A stretch of DNA of 64,000 nucleotides, taken from the NCBI GenBank assembly GCA_963787415.1, contig CAWBCO010000002.1, forward strand, positions 806,001 to 870,000, written 5' to 3'. This DNA comes from CAVUWL01 sp963787415. Its GTDB lineage: Bacteria; Actinomycetota; Thermoleophilia; Solirubrobacterales; 70-9. The notes beneath the pieces were generated by a model. The model saw only the letters and a list, made by a program, of their open reading frames with translations, searched no databases and was not told where the DNA came from. Shown here piece after piece: positions 43,308 to 51,200 of this stretch (within the stretch, counting starts at the first letter, position 1; each line of letters opens with the position of its first letter). A program made the position numbers and the translations under genes.

Positions 43308-45395
43308 TTAAGGGTAGTTGATTGAGCGGTGATCACCGGGGCGCGGACTTTCGGCCCAGATGTATCCGATGAAGACCAACAGGTAGGCGGCGCCGATCTC
43401 CAAGAACAGGGCGCCAGAGTCGTTGGCGAGCGTCCCCACCACACTCGCTGTGAGGGCACCGATCAGCCCCGCCTTCATCGTCGGTAGGTCACGAAGCCAA
43501 AGGCCGAGCCGATCTCTCCGTACGAGCACGAAGGCGACGAAGGCGGCAACCAAGGGCATGAAGACAAAGACGATCGGACGAATGAAGCTGCGTGCCGAGA
43601 GCTCGAGTCGAAGCTGGGCGACATCGGCGAGCTGATTGAAACCGCCAGCATCCAGTACCGACCGCGTCAGGTGAGCATTTGCGCCGCTGATCAGATCGGT
43701 GAGCGCAAGCAGTGCAACCGCGGCGAACGGTGCTGCGATGACGAGCAGTGCCGTGCGTCGACGACGCCGACCACTGACCACCGCCGCGGCGACCGCTGCG
43801 CCAGCCGGAAAGTCAATTGCCGCCCCCACATCGGCGCCGAACTGGCCAACGGCAAAAACCGCGGCCAGGGGCAGGCCGACGGCGAGAAATGCAATTGCGC
43901 AGCCCCGGGTCGTGAGCCTCGGCCCAAATCCAGCCAACCCCGCCCCGGTCCCGGCAACGATGAGCACGACCAAAAGCGACTCCAACTCGTTTCCGATTCC
44001 ATAAAATCGCACCCCTAGGCCGGGATTGGGCCCCAGCAGTGAGAGCCGCGTCAGCGGCGAGCCGGCAACCATGTCAACCACGTAGGCCGAAACGGTGAGA
44101 GCCGAGGCCGCCGCCAGCGCCCGAAACTGCGGCAAGACCGCGAGCGTCAATGCCGCCAGCGCCGGGGTGGCGATGATCACCAGCAGCTGTTCGGCGAGTT
44201 GAGTCGCTTCAAGCGCGGCCCCCCCCAATAGAACCAGGGGAAGGTAAATGACGCACAAGGCCAGAAGCTTGACCCCCGGGCGCGCCGCGCGACCGCGGCT
44301 GGCGAGAATTGCCAGTGCCAGCGCGAGGATCCAGAGGAAGAGGCTCAACCCGATCACCGGCCCGCGGCGTTGAGGAATCACCCTGAGTCGGGCCCCCAGT
44401 GAGGCCACGGCCGCCGCGTCGGTCGCTCCCGTGCTGCGGATCGCCTGCCCTGATATCTGCGAGGGCAGCGCAATCCCAAACCGCTGCAGGATTGTCGGGG
44501 CGATATCGGTCGACAGCACGTAGCCGTTCATCCGCGTGCTGTCAGAGATCAGGTCTCCATCGAATCCGCGACCGGCGATCCCGATCGCCAGCGCCGAATC
44601 CGTGATTGGCGGAGGACGCTCGATCGCAATCAGCAGGTCATTGGCACGCAGTCGGGCGACCAAGAAGCGAAGCTGAGCGAGATTGGTGCTGCGAACTGCG
44701 AGCGTCCTGGTGGGTCCTCGGTCGGGGATCTGGCCTGGCGCCTGTGCCGAGAACTGCGGCCCTAGGTGGGACCTGCGCGGAGCCGTGCAGGTCCCCTCGG
44801 CCGCCACCGGTAGCCGGCAGCGCTCGATTCTTCCCGCTCTGTCGGCTGCCAGGATCGCGGCGTCTCCATGGCCGGCGGGGGCGGCCACCACGACACCGGC
44901 GCGCTCGAGGACCGAGCCAAGCAGACCGGGGACGATTTCTGCTGGAGCAGAGTGGGCTCGATTGACGAGGCCCTCCCAAGCCAGGACTCGGTTGCGCCCA
45001 ATCCCCAGCCGCGGAATGCCGGAGCTATAGAGCGAATCGAAGACCCGGTTTCCCTGGGTTATATCCAGATACGTCTGCACCGCCGGAACCCCGCCCAGGC
45101 CAGCGTTAAGCAAGCCGAGAGAAAGACCCCGGACACCGGCCAGATCCTGCAGGGAGGTCCGATTTGGCAGCAGCGCCAAGATCACGTGGGTGTTGGGAAG
45201 CGGTCGCCGCGAGACCGCGAGTGCGCCGGGACCTGAAGCTGTCCCGAGACGCAGAGCAGCCCCCGACTTATCCGCCTGAGCCCTGCCGAGACCAGATTGC
45301 ACTCCCACCCCAAGTCCCGCCACGGTCCACAGCAGGGCGCCCGCTATCGTGAGCCAAATGGCCGAGCGGACTTTCGCCAAGTTTACATTTTTCAA
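43308..45395 (-). CDS. Large membrane protein with an alkaline-phosphatase-superfamily-like extracellular domain
   Basis: 695 residues. One N-terminal helix (about 10-32) is followed by an extracytoplasmic domain of about 330 residues, whose end SDSTRMNGYVLSTDIAPTILQRFGIALP resembles the metal-site and specificity segments of alkaline-phosphatase/phosphoglycerol-transferase folds. About ten membrane helices follow (345-690). The gene precedes and is coupled to the glycosyltransferase-flippase fusion (stop at 43308, start at 43301). Start is TTG 45395, or TTG 45380; either overlaps the 5' end of the divergent hemQ-like gene by 23 to 38 bases. A cell-surface glycolipid role is inferred. Confidence 0.7.
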   Translation of the reverse strand: MKNVNLAKVRSAIWLTIAGALLWTVAGLGVGVQSGLGRAQADKSGAALRLGTASGPGALAVSRRPLPNTHVILALLPNRTSLQDLAGVRGLSLGLLNAGLGGVPAVQTYLDITQGNRVFDSLYSSGIPRLGIGRNRVLAWEGLVNRAHSAPAEIVPGLLGSVLERAGVVVAAPAGHGDAAILAADRAGRIERCRLPVAAEGTCTAPRRSHLGPQFSAQAPGQIPDRGPTRTLAVRSTNLAQLRFLVARLRANDLLIAIERPPPITDSALAIGIAGRGFDGDLISDSTRMNGYVLSTDIAPTILQRFGIALPSQISGQAIRSTGATDAAAVASLGARLRVIPQRRGPVIGLSLFLWILALALAILASRGRAARPGVKLLALCVIYLPLVLLGGAALEATQLAEQLLVIIATPALAALTLAVLPQFRALAAASALTVSAYVVDMVAGSPLTRLSLLGPNPGLGVRFYGIGNELESLLVVLIVAGTGAGLAGFGPRLTTRGCAIAFLAVGLPLAAVFAVGQFGADVGAAIDFPAGAAVAAAVVSGRRRRRTALLVIAAPFAAVALLALTDLISGANAHLTRSVLDAGGFNQLADVAQLRLELSARSFIRPIVFVFMPLVAAFVAFVLVRRDRLGLWLRDLPTMKAGLIGALTASVVGTLANDSGALFLEIGAAYLLVFIGYIWAESPRPGDHRSINYP

Positions 45396-46065
45396 GGTTG
45401 ACCCAGCCTGGCGCCGTCGCGATATTGAGCATCGGGCCGCCGATAAGCAGGAGTTTCTCGCAGCCTGTGAGGACTTCGCCAGCGACCGCTCCGTTCGCGC
45501 CTACTCAACCATAGGAACGCGCGGCGATGTCGACCTCCTCCTGCTCAGCCAGAGTCCCAATCTCGATGACCTGCACACATTTCACGTCGTGCTCGGCCAA
45601 AGCGGCCTCGCCAAATGGACCGAATCCCCGCACTCCTATCTGTCGATGACCAAACGCTCTCCCTACTCCGAGGAGCAGGCACGACCGGAAATCTGCGTCT
45701 CAGAGCGCAAGTACCTCTTTCTCTATCCGATGGTCAAGCAACGTCGCTGGTACGGACTCTCGGCAACCGAGCGCGGGCGAATCATGAAGAGCCACATCGA
45801 GGTCGGCCGTCGCTACCCCGAGATCACGATCAACACGTCCTATTCATTCGGCCTCGATGACCAGGAGTTCATCGTCGCCTTCGAGGGTGATGATCCGGGC
45901 ATGTTCCTCGACCTCGTCCATGAGCTCCGCCCGACCGAGTCGAGTGAGTACACCGAGCGCGAGACGCCGATATTTACCTGCATAGCGATGTCGATCAGCA
46001 AGTCCCTAGACGCCCTCGACGGGACCCGAGGCGCCGGCTTGAGCGAGACGCCAGCGCTGCGCTGA
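45358..46065 (+). CDS. hemQ: Chlorite-dismutase-family protein, HemQ-like coproheme decarboxylase
   Basis: 235 residues from ATG 45358 (GTG 45349 also in frame). The C-terminal ferredoxin-like domain has the YPMVK motif (Tyr123, Lys127) that in Firmicutes HemQ donates the catalytic Tyr, and the proximal heme ligand His146 in KSHIEVGRRYP, followed by FGLDDQEFIVAFEGDDP and RPTESSEY. It converts coproheme III to protoheme in the coproporphyrin-dependent pathway. The neighbours, ferredoxin reductase, BolA, glutaredoxin and ErpA, are iron-related. True chlorite dismutase carries a distal Arg, which I cannot place here, so HemQ is preferred but not proved. Confidence 0.8.
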   Translation: MAERTFAKFTFFKVDPAWRRRDIEHRAADKQEFLAACEDFASDRSVRAYSTIGTRGDVDLLLLSQSPNLDDLHTFHVVLGQSGLAKWTESPHSYLSMTKRSPYSEEQARPEICVSERKYLFLYPMVKQRRWYGLSATERGRIMKSHIEVGRRYPEITINTSYSFGLDDQEFIVAFEGDDPGMFLDLVHELRPTESSEYTERETPIFTCIAMSISKSLDALDGTRGAGLSETPALR

Positions 46066-46251
46066 GGGCTTCTGCCTCAGATAGTCGCGCATCGGCGCAG
46101 CAGATCTGATCGCCGTGGTGGCCTTCAGATCGACTGCTCCGACAGCTCGGGCGTCGCTGCGGGCTGGCCGCAGGGCTTGGATCTGAGCGCGATCTCCCCA
46201 GCAGCTCACCGGGCAGCCTGAGGGCTGCGTCAATACGGAGGGCCAGGAACA

Positions 46252-47691
46252 TTGGGTTCCCTATCCTTCCGCGTTCCAGTGAATAAGATCGGAACAGAAG
46301 AGAACCCACTGCGGGTCGCCATCGTCGGCGCCGGGCCCTCGGGATTTTACGCCGCCGAGCATATCCTCAAGGATCCGGCAGTACACGCCCAGGTCGATCT
46401 CTTCGACCGCCTGCCGACTCCCTTTGGCCTGGTTCGCGGCGGCGTCGCGCCAGACCATCCAAAGATCAAGTCGGTGATCCGCGTATATGAGAAAACGGCG
46501 GCCCGCGAGGGCTTCCGCTTCTTTGGCAATGTCAAGGTTGGCCACGACCTCGAGGTCGAGGATCTCCAGCAACTCTTTCACGCGATCGTCTTCACAGTTG
46601 GCTGTGAGACCGATCGCCAGCTAGGCATTCCCGGCGAGAATCTGCCCGGAAGCCACGCGGCCACCGCCTTCGTGGGTTGGTACAACGCCCATCCCGACTA
46701 CGCGGCGCAGGAATTTGACCTTTCCTGCGAACGGGCGATCGTGATCGGCAATGGGAATGTGGCAATGGACGTCGCCCGAATGCTGGCGCTGACCGACCAT
46801 GAGCTGCGACAGACCGATACCGCGGATCACTCAATTGATGCCCTCGATGCCAGCAAGATCCGCGAGATCGTGGTGCTCGGTCGACGAGGGCCCGTGCAGG
46901 CCGCCTTCACAAACCCCGAGATCAAAGAGCTGGGAGCGATGGAGGACGCCGACATCCGGCTCGATCCGGTCGAGCTCGAGCTCGACCCAGCGAGCAAGGC
47001 CTACCTAGACTCCGGCGAGGCAGACAAGACTACCCGCGTCAACGTCGAGACCCTGCGCGAGTTCTCCACTCGAGCGCCAACGGGCAAGCGCAAGCAGATC
47101 GTCCTTCGCTTCCTCGCCTCTCCAATTGAGATCAGAGGCAAGGACCGGGTTGAAAGCGTCCTGATTGGGCGCAACCAGCTGGTCGAGGAGGAGGGCGGTC
47201 TGCGCGCAAAGGACACCGGCGAGAGGGAGGAGCTCGAGTGCGGGTTGGTTCTGCGCTCGGTCGGCTACAGCGGCATTCCAATCGAGGGCGTCCCCTTCGA
47301 TCAGAGCCGCGGCCTGATTCTCAACGATGGTGGGCGGGTGCTCGACTCTCATGACGCGGGACACAAGGTGGGCCACTACGCGGCGGGTTGGATCAAGCGC
47401 GGACCCTCGGGGGTGATCGGCACCAACAAGAAAGATGCGCTGGAGACCGTCGCGCACCTGCTTGCCGACCTTCAATCACAGACCCTTCTGAACCCGGCTA
47501 ACCCCAACCCGACGGCGGTCGAGGATCTGCTCGCCGAGCGCGGAGTCCGCTACATAAGTTTTGAGGACTGGCGGGCAATCGACCAAGCAGAGGTCGGGCG
47601 TGGCGAGCCGCACGGTCGACCTCGGGTCAAGTTCGTCCGGGTCGAGGAGATGCTCGAGCAGGCCAGCGCCCTCGGAGCCGCAGAGCGCTGA
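46252..47691 (+). CDS. Ferredoxin-NADP+ reductase, FprA/adrenodoxin-reductase type
   Basis: 479 residues. The FAD-binding motif is VAIVGAGPSGFYAAEHIL; FDRLPTPFGLVRGGVAPDHPKIKSV is characteristic of FprA; the NADP site is VIGNGNVAMDVARML with VVLGRRGPVQAAFT; the C-terminal GWIKRGPSGVIGTNKKDA also fits. It passes electrons from NADPH to ferredoxin for Fe-S and P450-type enzymes. Start is TTG 46252 with GGAGG at 46236-46240 and AGGAAC nearer. An inverted repeat GCAGCC/GGCTGC (46213-46228) lies just before. The stop overlaps the bolA start (TGATG). Confidence 0.93.
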   Translation: MGSLSFRVPVNKIGTEENPLRVAIVGAGPSGFYAAEHILKDPAVHAQVDLFDRLPTPFGLVRGGVAPDHPKIKSVIRVYEKTAAREGFRFFGNVKVGHDLEVEDLQQLFHAIVFTVGCETDRQLGIPGENLPGSHAATAFVGWYNAHPDYAAQEFDLSCERAIVIGNGNVAMDVARMLALTDHELRQTDTADHSIDALDASKIREIVVLGRRGPVQAAFTNPEIKELGAMEDADIRLDPVELELDPASKAYLDSGEADKTTRVNVETLREFSTRAPTGKRKQIVLRFLASPIEIRGKDRVESVLIGRNQLVEEEGGLRAKDTGEREELECGLVLRSVGYSGIPIEGVPFDQSRGLILNDGGRVLDSHDAGHKVGHYAAGWIKRGPSGVIGTNKKDALETVAHLLADLQSQTLLNPANPNPTAVEDLLAERGVRYISFEDWRAIDQAEVGRGEPHGRPRVKFVRVEEMLEQASALGAAER

Positions 47692-47927
47692 TGGCTGCCG
47701 ATCTGGCGGAGCTGAGCGCGATGATCGAGGCGGCACTCCCCGGCGCCGCGGTGGACGTGGTCGATGAAACAGGCGCAGGCGATCACCTGCGGGCCAGCAT
47801 CAGGGCCCCCCAGTTCAAGGGCCTTTCACGGATCGACCAGCATCGGCTGGTGAAGGCAGCTGTCAGGGAGCGCTTCGAGGACGGCACGATTCACGCACTC
47901 TCATTGAAGACCGAGGTCGCCGAGTAG
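47691..47927 (+). CDS. bolA: BolA/IbaG family protein
   Basis: 78 residues, the small BolA size. The pattern FKGLSRIDQHRLVKAAVRERFEDGTIHALSLKT matches BolA. BolA proteins bind [2Fe-2S] clusters together with CGFS glutaredoxins. It overlaps the ferredoxin reductase stop and is followed 13 bases later by such a glutaredoxin. Confidence 0.93.
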   Translation: MAADLAELSAMIEAALPGAAVDVVDETGAGDHLRASIRAPQFKGLSRIDQHRLVKAAVRERFEDGTIHALSLKTEVAE

Positions 47928-47940
47928 CTACCCTGTGGCG

Positions 47941-48327
47941 ATGGCCGACCTCGAGCTCAAGTCAAAAGTCCAGGATCTGATCGCCGCCAACCCGGTGCTG
48001 CTGTTTATGAAAGGGACGCCTCAGGAGCCACGCTGCGGCTTCTCAAGGCGGGTCGTACAGGTGCTCGATTCGCTGGATGTGGAGTATGGGGCGATCGACG
48101 TTCTTCCCGCACTAGCGGCACTGCGCGAGGTCACCGCAGAGATCTCAGACTGGCAGACCTTTCCCCAGCTCTACGTCAACGGCGAGCTGCTGGGCGGGGC
48201 TGACATCGTCGAGGAGATGTTTGAGTCCGGGGAGCTGGCCGCGGCGCTTGGAGTCAAGCAGCCCGAGCTTGCCAGCGCTGCCGTTCCGACGCCGCAATCA
48301 CCGCCGCTTCAGATTAACGGCAGCTAG
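47941..48327 (+). CDS. Monothiol CGFS glutaredoxin (Grx4/GrxD type)
   Basis: 128 residues from ATG 47941 (GTG 47935 also possible). The active site is EPRCGFSRRVVQ, with the glutathione-binding region TFPQLYVNGELLGGADIVEEM, as in CGFS glutaredoxins. These deliver or store [2Fe-2S] with BolA. A C-terminal tail of about 20 residues (KQPELASAAVPTPQS) is unusual. The end overlaps the convergent ErpA/IscA gene by four bases. Confidence 0.93.
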   Translation: MADLELKSKVQDLIAANPVLLFMKGTPQEPRCGFSRRVVQVLDSLDVEYGAIDVLPALAALREVTAEISDWQTFPQLYVNGELLGGADIVEEMFESGELAAALGVKQPELASAAVPTPQSPPLQINGS

Positions 48328-48707
48328 ACGGCAGCCGTTTGGGCCGCGTCCTCTTTTACCTGAAAAGAGGATCCGCAGCCGCAGGCAGCAACAACATTCG
48401 GATTGTTGACCTGGAATCCGGCACCCTGGAGACCTTCGACGTAGTCGACCTCGGAGCCGAAAACGAACTGCATGCTGACCTTGTCGACGACAACGGCAAC
48501 GCCGTCGACCTCAAAGACGTTGTCATCGTCCTTGGCGCTGTCGAAGGCGAGAGCATATTGAAACCCCGAGCAACCGCCACCCCGTACGGCGACGCGCAGA
48601 GCCTGGTCCTCAACCTGATCCTGACCGCCGAGTAGCTCGGCGATTTTCTCGACTGCCTTCTCCGAGAGGGTGATAGCCGCCGCGGGATTCTCATTCGGTT
48701 CGCTCAT
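48324..48707 (-). CDS. erpA: A-type Fe-S cluster carrier (ErpA/IscA/HesB)
   Basis: 127 residues from ATG 48707. The three cysteines of A-type carriers are in RGGGCSGFQYALAF and ACGCGSSF. It carries Fe-S clusters to apoproteins. The start is supported by TACACT seven bases upstream (48720-48715), the spacing of a leaderless transcript; an ATG at 48725 is also in frame. It is convergent with the glutaredoxin gene and closes the Fe-S block. Which A-type (ErpA or IscA) cannot be decided from sequence alone. Confidence 0.93.
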   Translation of the reverse strand: MSEPNENPAAAITLSEKAVEKIAELLGGQDQVEDQALRVAVRGGGCSGFQYALAFDSAKDDDNVFEVDGVAVVVDKVSMQFVFGSEVDYVEGLQGAGFQVNNPNVVAACGCGSSFQVKEDAAQTAAV

Positions 48708-48756
48708 CTGACTAAGTGTAGCCATCGACCCTCACGTCCACCCCAGAATCGAGATT

Positions 48757-49719
48757 TTGAGAGAGGTTCCGCTCGCCGACCCCGAGCCCGGCGATCCTGC
48801 GTCAGGGCTCGAAGTTGGCGGCCGGTCTGAGAGACTTCGTCTCTTGAGCTCTGCTCCTCCAACCGCCATCGTCTGCGACACGACGGCCTACCTCCCAGCC
48901 GAGCTGGTGGCCGAACGGGGGATCGAGTTGATCAGCCTCTACGTGGCGGTCGACGGCGACGACCGTCCCGAGTCAGAGATATCTGACTTCGCACAGTTCT
49001 ATGAGCTACTTCGTGCTTCCCAGGGTGGCGCGACGACCTCCCAGCCCTCCGTAGGAGACTTTGTTGCGGTCTACCAGCCGCTCTTGGAGGAGGGAAAGGA
49101 AATCGTCTCGATCCATATCTCCTCCGGGATCAGCGGCACCTTCGAGGCCGCGAGCCAGGCCCGTGAGCGAATGATCGCCGAGGGCAAGGGCGGCGAGCGG
49201 ATCCGCGTTTTTGACTCCCATTCAGCCTGCGGGGGAATGGGGTTCTCGGTTCTCGCCGCCTCCGCCGCCTCCGCCGCCGGCGCCGATGGCGAAACGGTCC
49301 TCCAGCGAGCCGCGCAAGCCCGCGGGGAGCTGAAGATGTGGTTTGCGATCGATACCCTCGAGTACCTGCGTCGCGGCGGCAGGATCGGCGGTGCCCGGGC
49401 CTGGATCGGAAGCGTGCTGAAGATCAAGCCGATCCTCACCCTTGAAGATGAGATTACCCCGGTTGAGCGAGTTCGAACCAGGGCCCGCTCGATCGAGCGG
49501 CTGCGCGATTATGCGCGCCAGCGCCACGAGTCGGGTGCCGATGGTTGGATCATCCAGCACATCCAAGACCCCGAGGCCGCCAGCATCCTCGCCGATGATT
49601 GCCGCGAGATCTTCGGCTGCGAGCCCGCCTTCATATCCGAGATCGGACCGGTGATCGGCGCCCACGTCGGCCCCGGGTTACTCGGGGTGGGCAGCGTTAC
49701 CAAGTCAGTCTTGGAATGA
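48757..49719 (+). CDS. DegV-family fatty-acid-binding protein
   Basis: 320 residues. DegV signatures are IVCDTTAYLPAELVAERGIELISL, TSQPSVGDF, ISSGISGTFEAA and LRRGGRIGGARAWIGSVLKIKPILTLEDE. These proteins bind fatty acids and, with FakA, supply acyl-phosphate. Start TTG 48757 gives about 29 residues more than the usual length; TTG 48844 (LSSAPPTAIVCDT) is the alternative and would match typical DegV. No clear ribosome site at either. It is divergent from erpA. Confidence 0.85.
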   Translation: MREVPLADPEPGDPASGLEVGGRSERLRLLSSAPPTAIVCDTTAYLPAELVAERGIELISLYVAVDGDDRPESEISDFAQFYELLRASQGGATTSQPSVGDFVAVYQPLLEEGKEIVSIHISSGISGTFEAASQARERMIAEGKGGERIRVFDSHSACGGMGFSVLAASAASAAGADGETVLQRAAQARGELKMWFAIDTLEYLRRGGRIGGARAWIGSVLKIKPILTLEDEITPVERVRTRARSIERLRDYARQRHESGADGWIIQHIQDPEAASILADDCREIFGCEPAFISEIGPVIGAHVGPGLLGVGSVTKSVLE

Positions 49720-49722
49720 CTC

Positions 49723-49971
49723 TCAGCGGCGGCGCAGCGCGATCAGGCCGCCCACAGCGAAACCGACCAGCGCCGCGCCCAGCGCCAGCTCACGTCGGTG
49801 CTCGCGCACCTGCCGACGCCAGTCGGTGAGCTCGGTAACCCGGCCTCGAAGAGCCTCAACGGAGCGACCGAGATCGCGGCGGTTGGCATCGATATCACGG
49901 CGAATCTCCGCTGCGGAGCGCCCGGGAAGGCCGACGGTGGAGGGGCGAGGGGACTCGGAGGACGGGCTCAT
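49723..49971 (-). CDS. DUF3618-like small membrane protein
   Basis: 82 residues. The N-terminal helical segment RSAAEIRRDIDANRRDLGRSVEALRGRV is the DUF3618 pattern, followed by a C-terminal membrane helix (LALGAALVGFAVGGLIALRRR). It is the third gene of a coupled unit with a holin-like protein and a 44-residue protein; such sets are common in Actinobacteria and often considered envelope-stress related. It overlaps the upstream stop (ATGA). Confidence 0.8.
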   Translation of the reverse strand: MSPSSESPRPSTVGLPGRSAAEIRRDIDANRRDLGRSVEALRGRVTELTDWRRQVREHRRELALGAALVGFAVGGLIALRRR

Positions 49972-50447
49972 TTCTCGGCCCCTTCGGGCGCGCCGCCTTG
50001 GATCGCGCCGGCTCGGCTCTCTGCGTCACCTTCGAGCATCACCTTGGTCAGTTTTGCCTCTTCGATTGCCTGCTTTGGCATCGGTGGTGCCCCGGCAGCG
50101 ACACTGCGATAGGCGAACAGTCCGGCGGCTGCCGCGATCAGCAGAAAAACCGCGGCCTCGATGAAGAAGCCTGGCCAGGTCTTTCCTTCGAATACCTCTT
50201 CGTTGAGCAGCCATGCAATTCCCTCCATAACCAGGATCAAAGCGAGGAAGGCGAAGGCGCCGGCGGCGGCCCCTACGGCCGATCCGCGCAGGATCTTGGC
50301 CACCTTTTCAGTGATCTCCGCCTTGGCGAGCTCGATCTCCTCACGAATCAGCGTGGAGGTCTTTTCCGAAACGTCGAAGACGAGCTCGGCGACCGAGCGC
50401 TGGCCTGGATCCTCGGGAGCAGGTATCGGGGGGGGTTGCTCAGTCAT
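49968..50447 (-). CDS. Phage-holin-superfamily-like membrane protein (Phage_holin_3_6)
   Basis: 159 residues with amphipathic helix SVAELVFDVSEKTSTLIREEIELAKAEITEKVAKI, then two membrane helices (about 50-75 and 95-118), and a charged C terminus. This matches actinobacterial PF07332-type holin-like proteins, not a true lysis holin. It lies between the 44-residue protein and the DUF3618-like gene, with three-base and four-base spacing. ATG 50447. Confidence 0.82.
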   Translation of the reverse strand: MTEQPPPIPAPEDPGQRSVAELVFDVSEKTSTLIREEIELAKAEITEKVAKILRGSAVGAAAGAFAFLALILVMEGIAWLLNEEVFEGKTWPGFFIEAAVFLLIAAAAGLFAYRSVAAGAPPMPKQAIEEAKLTKVMLEGDAESRAGAIQGGAPEGAEK

Positions 50448-50450
50448 GCC

Positions 50451-50585
50451 TTACTCGGGAGGCTCCTCGCCAAAAATGCGTCGCCATACCAGCGCTGCGA
50501 TCCTGGCCGCGGCGAGGCTGGCGAGAGCGCTGCTGGCAGCGAGCACTCCATTCCAGGCGAGTCGCTTGACGATGTCGTTCTCCAT
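50451..50585 (-). CDS. 44-residue membrane protein, DUF4235-like
   Basis: A gene too short for usual ORF thresholds. ATG 50585 to TAA 50451 encodes MENDIVKRLAWNGVLAASSA, a hydrophobic helix and the ending WRRIFGEEPPE. The layout (basic start, one helix, WRRxFGxEPP end) recalls the second half of DUF4235 proteins. A GGGAGG lies unusually close to the ATG (one base spacing). Its stop is three bases before the holin-like start, in one operon with it. The family link is from memory. Confidence 0.55.
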   Translation of the reverse strand: MENDIVKRLAWNGVLAASSALASLAAARIAALVWRRIFGEEPPE

Positions 50586-50600
50586 GCCTCCCGACCCTAC

Positions 50601-51200
50601 CTATCGAGACTCGAGGCCGTCGCAGATGGTCGCCACGACAAGCTCCTTGGCCTGATCGAAGTCTGTGTCGGCGGCGGGAATCACCTCGAAGATCCAGCCC
50701 GAGAGCAGCTGCTCGATCGCGCCGTAGAAGTACATCGAAACAAAGATAGGATCGATGTCGCGGCGAAAGACCCCCACCCCCTGCCCCTCCGCGACGATCT
50801 TTGCGATCAGCTCATAGGCGCTGCGGATCTCCGGCAGATGGGTACGTCCGAAGGAGTTGGCGGCGCGGGTGACCTCGACGATAATCACCTTCATCAGCTC
50901 GGGGTCATGTCGGTAGGAGTCGACGATGAAGGCCGCCACCGCCTCAAGCTTGGCGCGAGGTGTCTGACCATTTCGATCGGTCTCTTCGATTGCGGCAAGC
51001 AAAAGCGACCAGCGCTCGCTGAACAGTTCGTTCAGGACCTCATCCTTAGAGCGAAAATAGTGATAGACCAGTCCGTAGGCGACTCCCGCCTCATCGGCAA
51101 TATCGGCGACCCGGGTTGAGTGAAAGCCCTGGCGGGCGAAGACGCGAATCGCCGCGTCGAGAATCTGGCGGCGCTTGTCGACGGGCGGTGCCTTGGCCAT
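50601..51200 (-). CDS. TetR-family repressor, FadR-like
   Basis: 199 residues. The N-terminal HTH is RRQILDAAIRVFARQGFHSTRVADIADEAGVAYGLVYHYFRSKDEVL. The C-terminal domain (LIAKIVAEGQGVGVFRRDIDPIFVSMYFYGAIEQLLSGWIF) resembles acyl-CoA-responsive Bacillus FadR (YsiA). It is co-transcribed with the nitrilase gene: stop and start overlap at 51200 (ATGA). A 16-bp palindrome at 52066-52081 in front of the operon nearly matches one upstream of the acyl-CoA dehydrogenase at 8602. Control of fatty-acid catabolism is inferred. Confidence 0.85.
   Translation of the reverse strand: MAKAPPVDKRRQILDAAIRVFARQGFHSTRVADIADEAGVAYGLVYHYFRSKDEVLNELFSERWSLLLAAIEETDRNGQTPRAKLEAVAAFIVDSYRHDPELMKVIIVEVTRAANSFGRTHLPEIRSAYELIAKIVAEGQGVGVFRRDIDPIFVSMYFYGAIEQLLSGWIFEVIPAADTDFDQAKELVVATICDGLESR

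Noticed and set aside
49968..50447. Holin-like gene as evidence of prophage
   Set aside because: The family is chromosomal in Actinobacteria; no other phage genes, integrase or attachment site are visible.
49998..51119. 373-codon plus-strand frame
   Set aside because: Antisense to the holin-like, 44-residue and TetR genes; no motifs.
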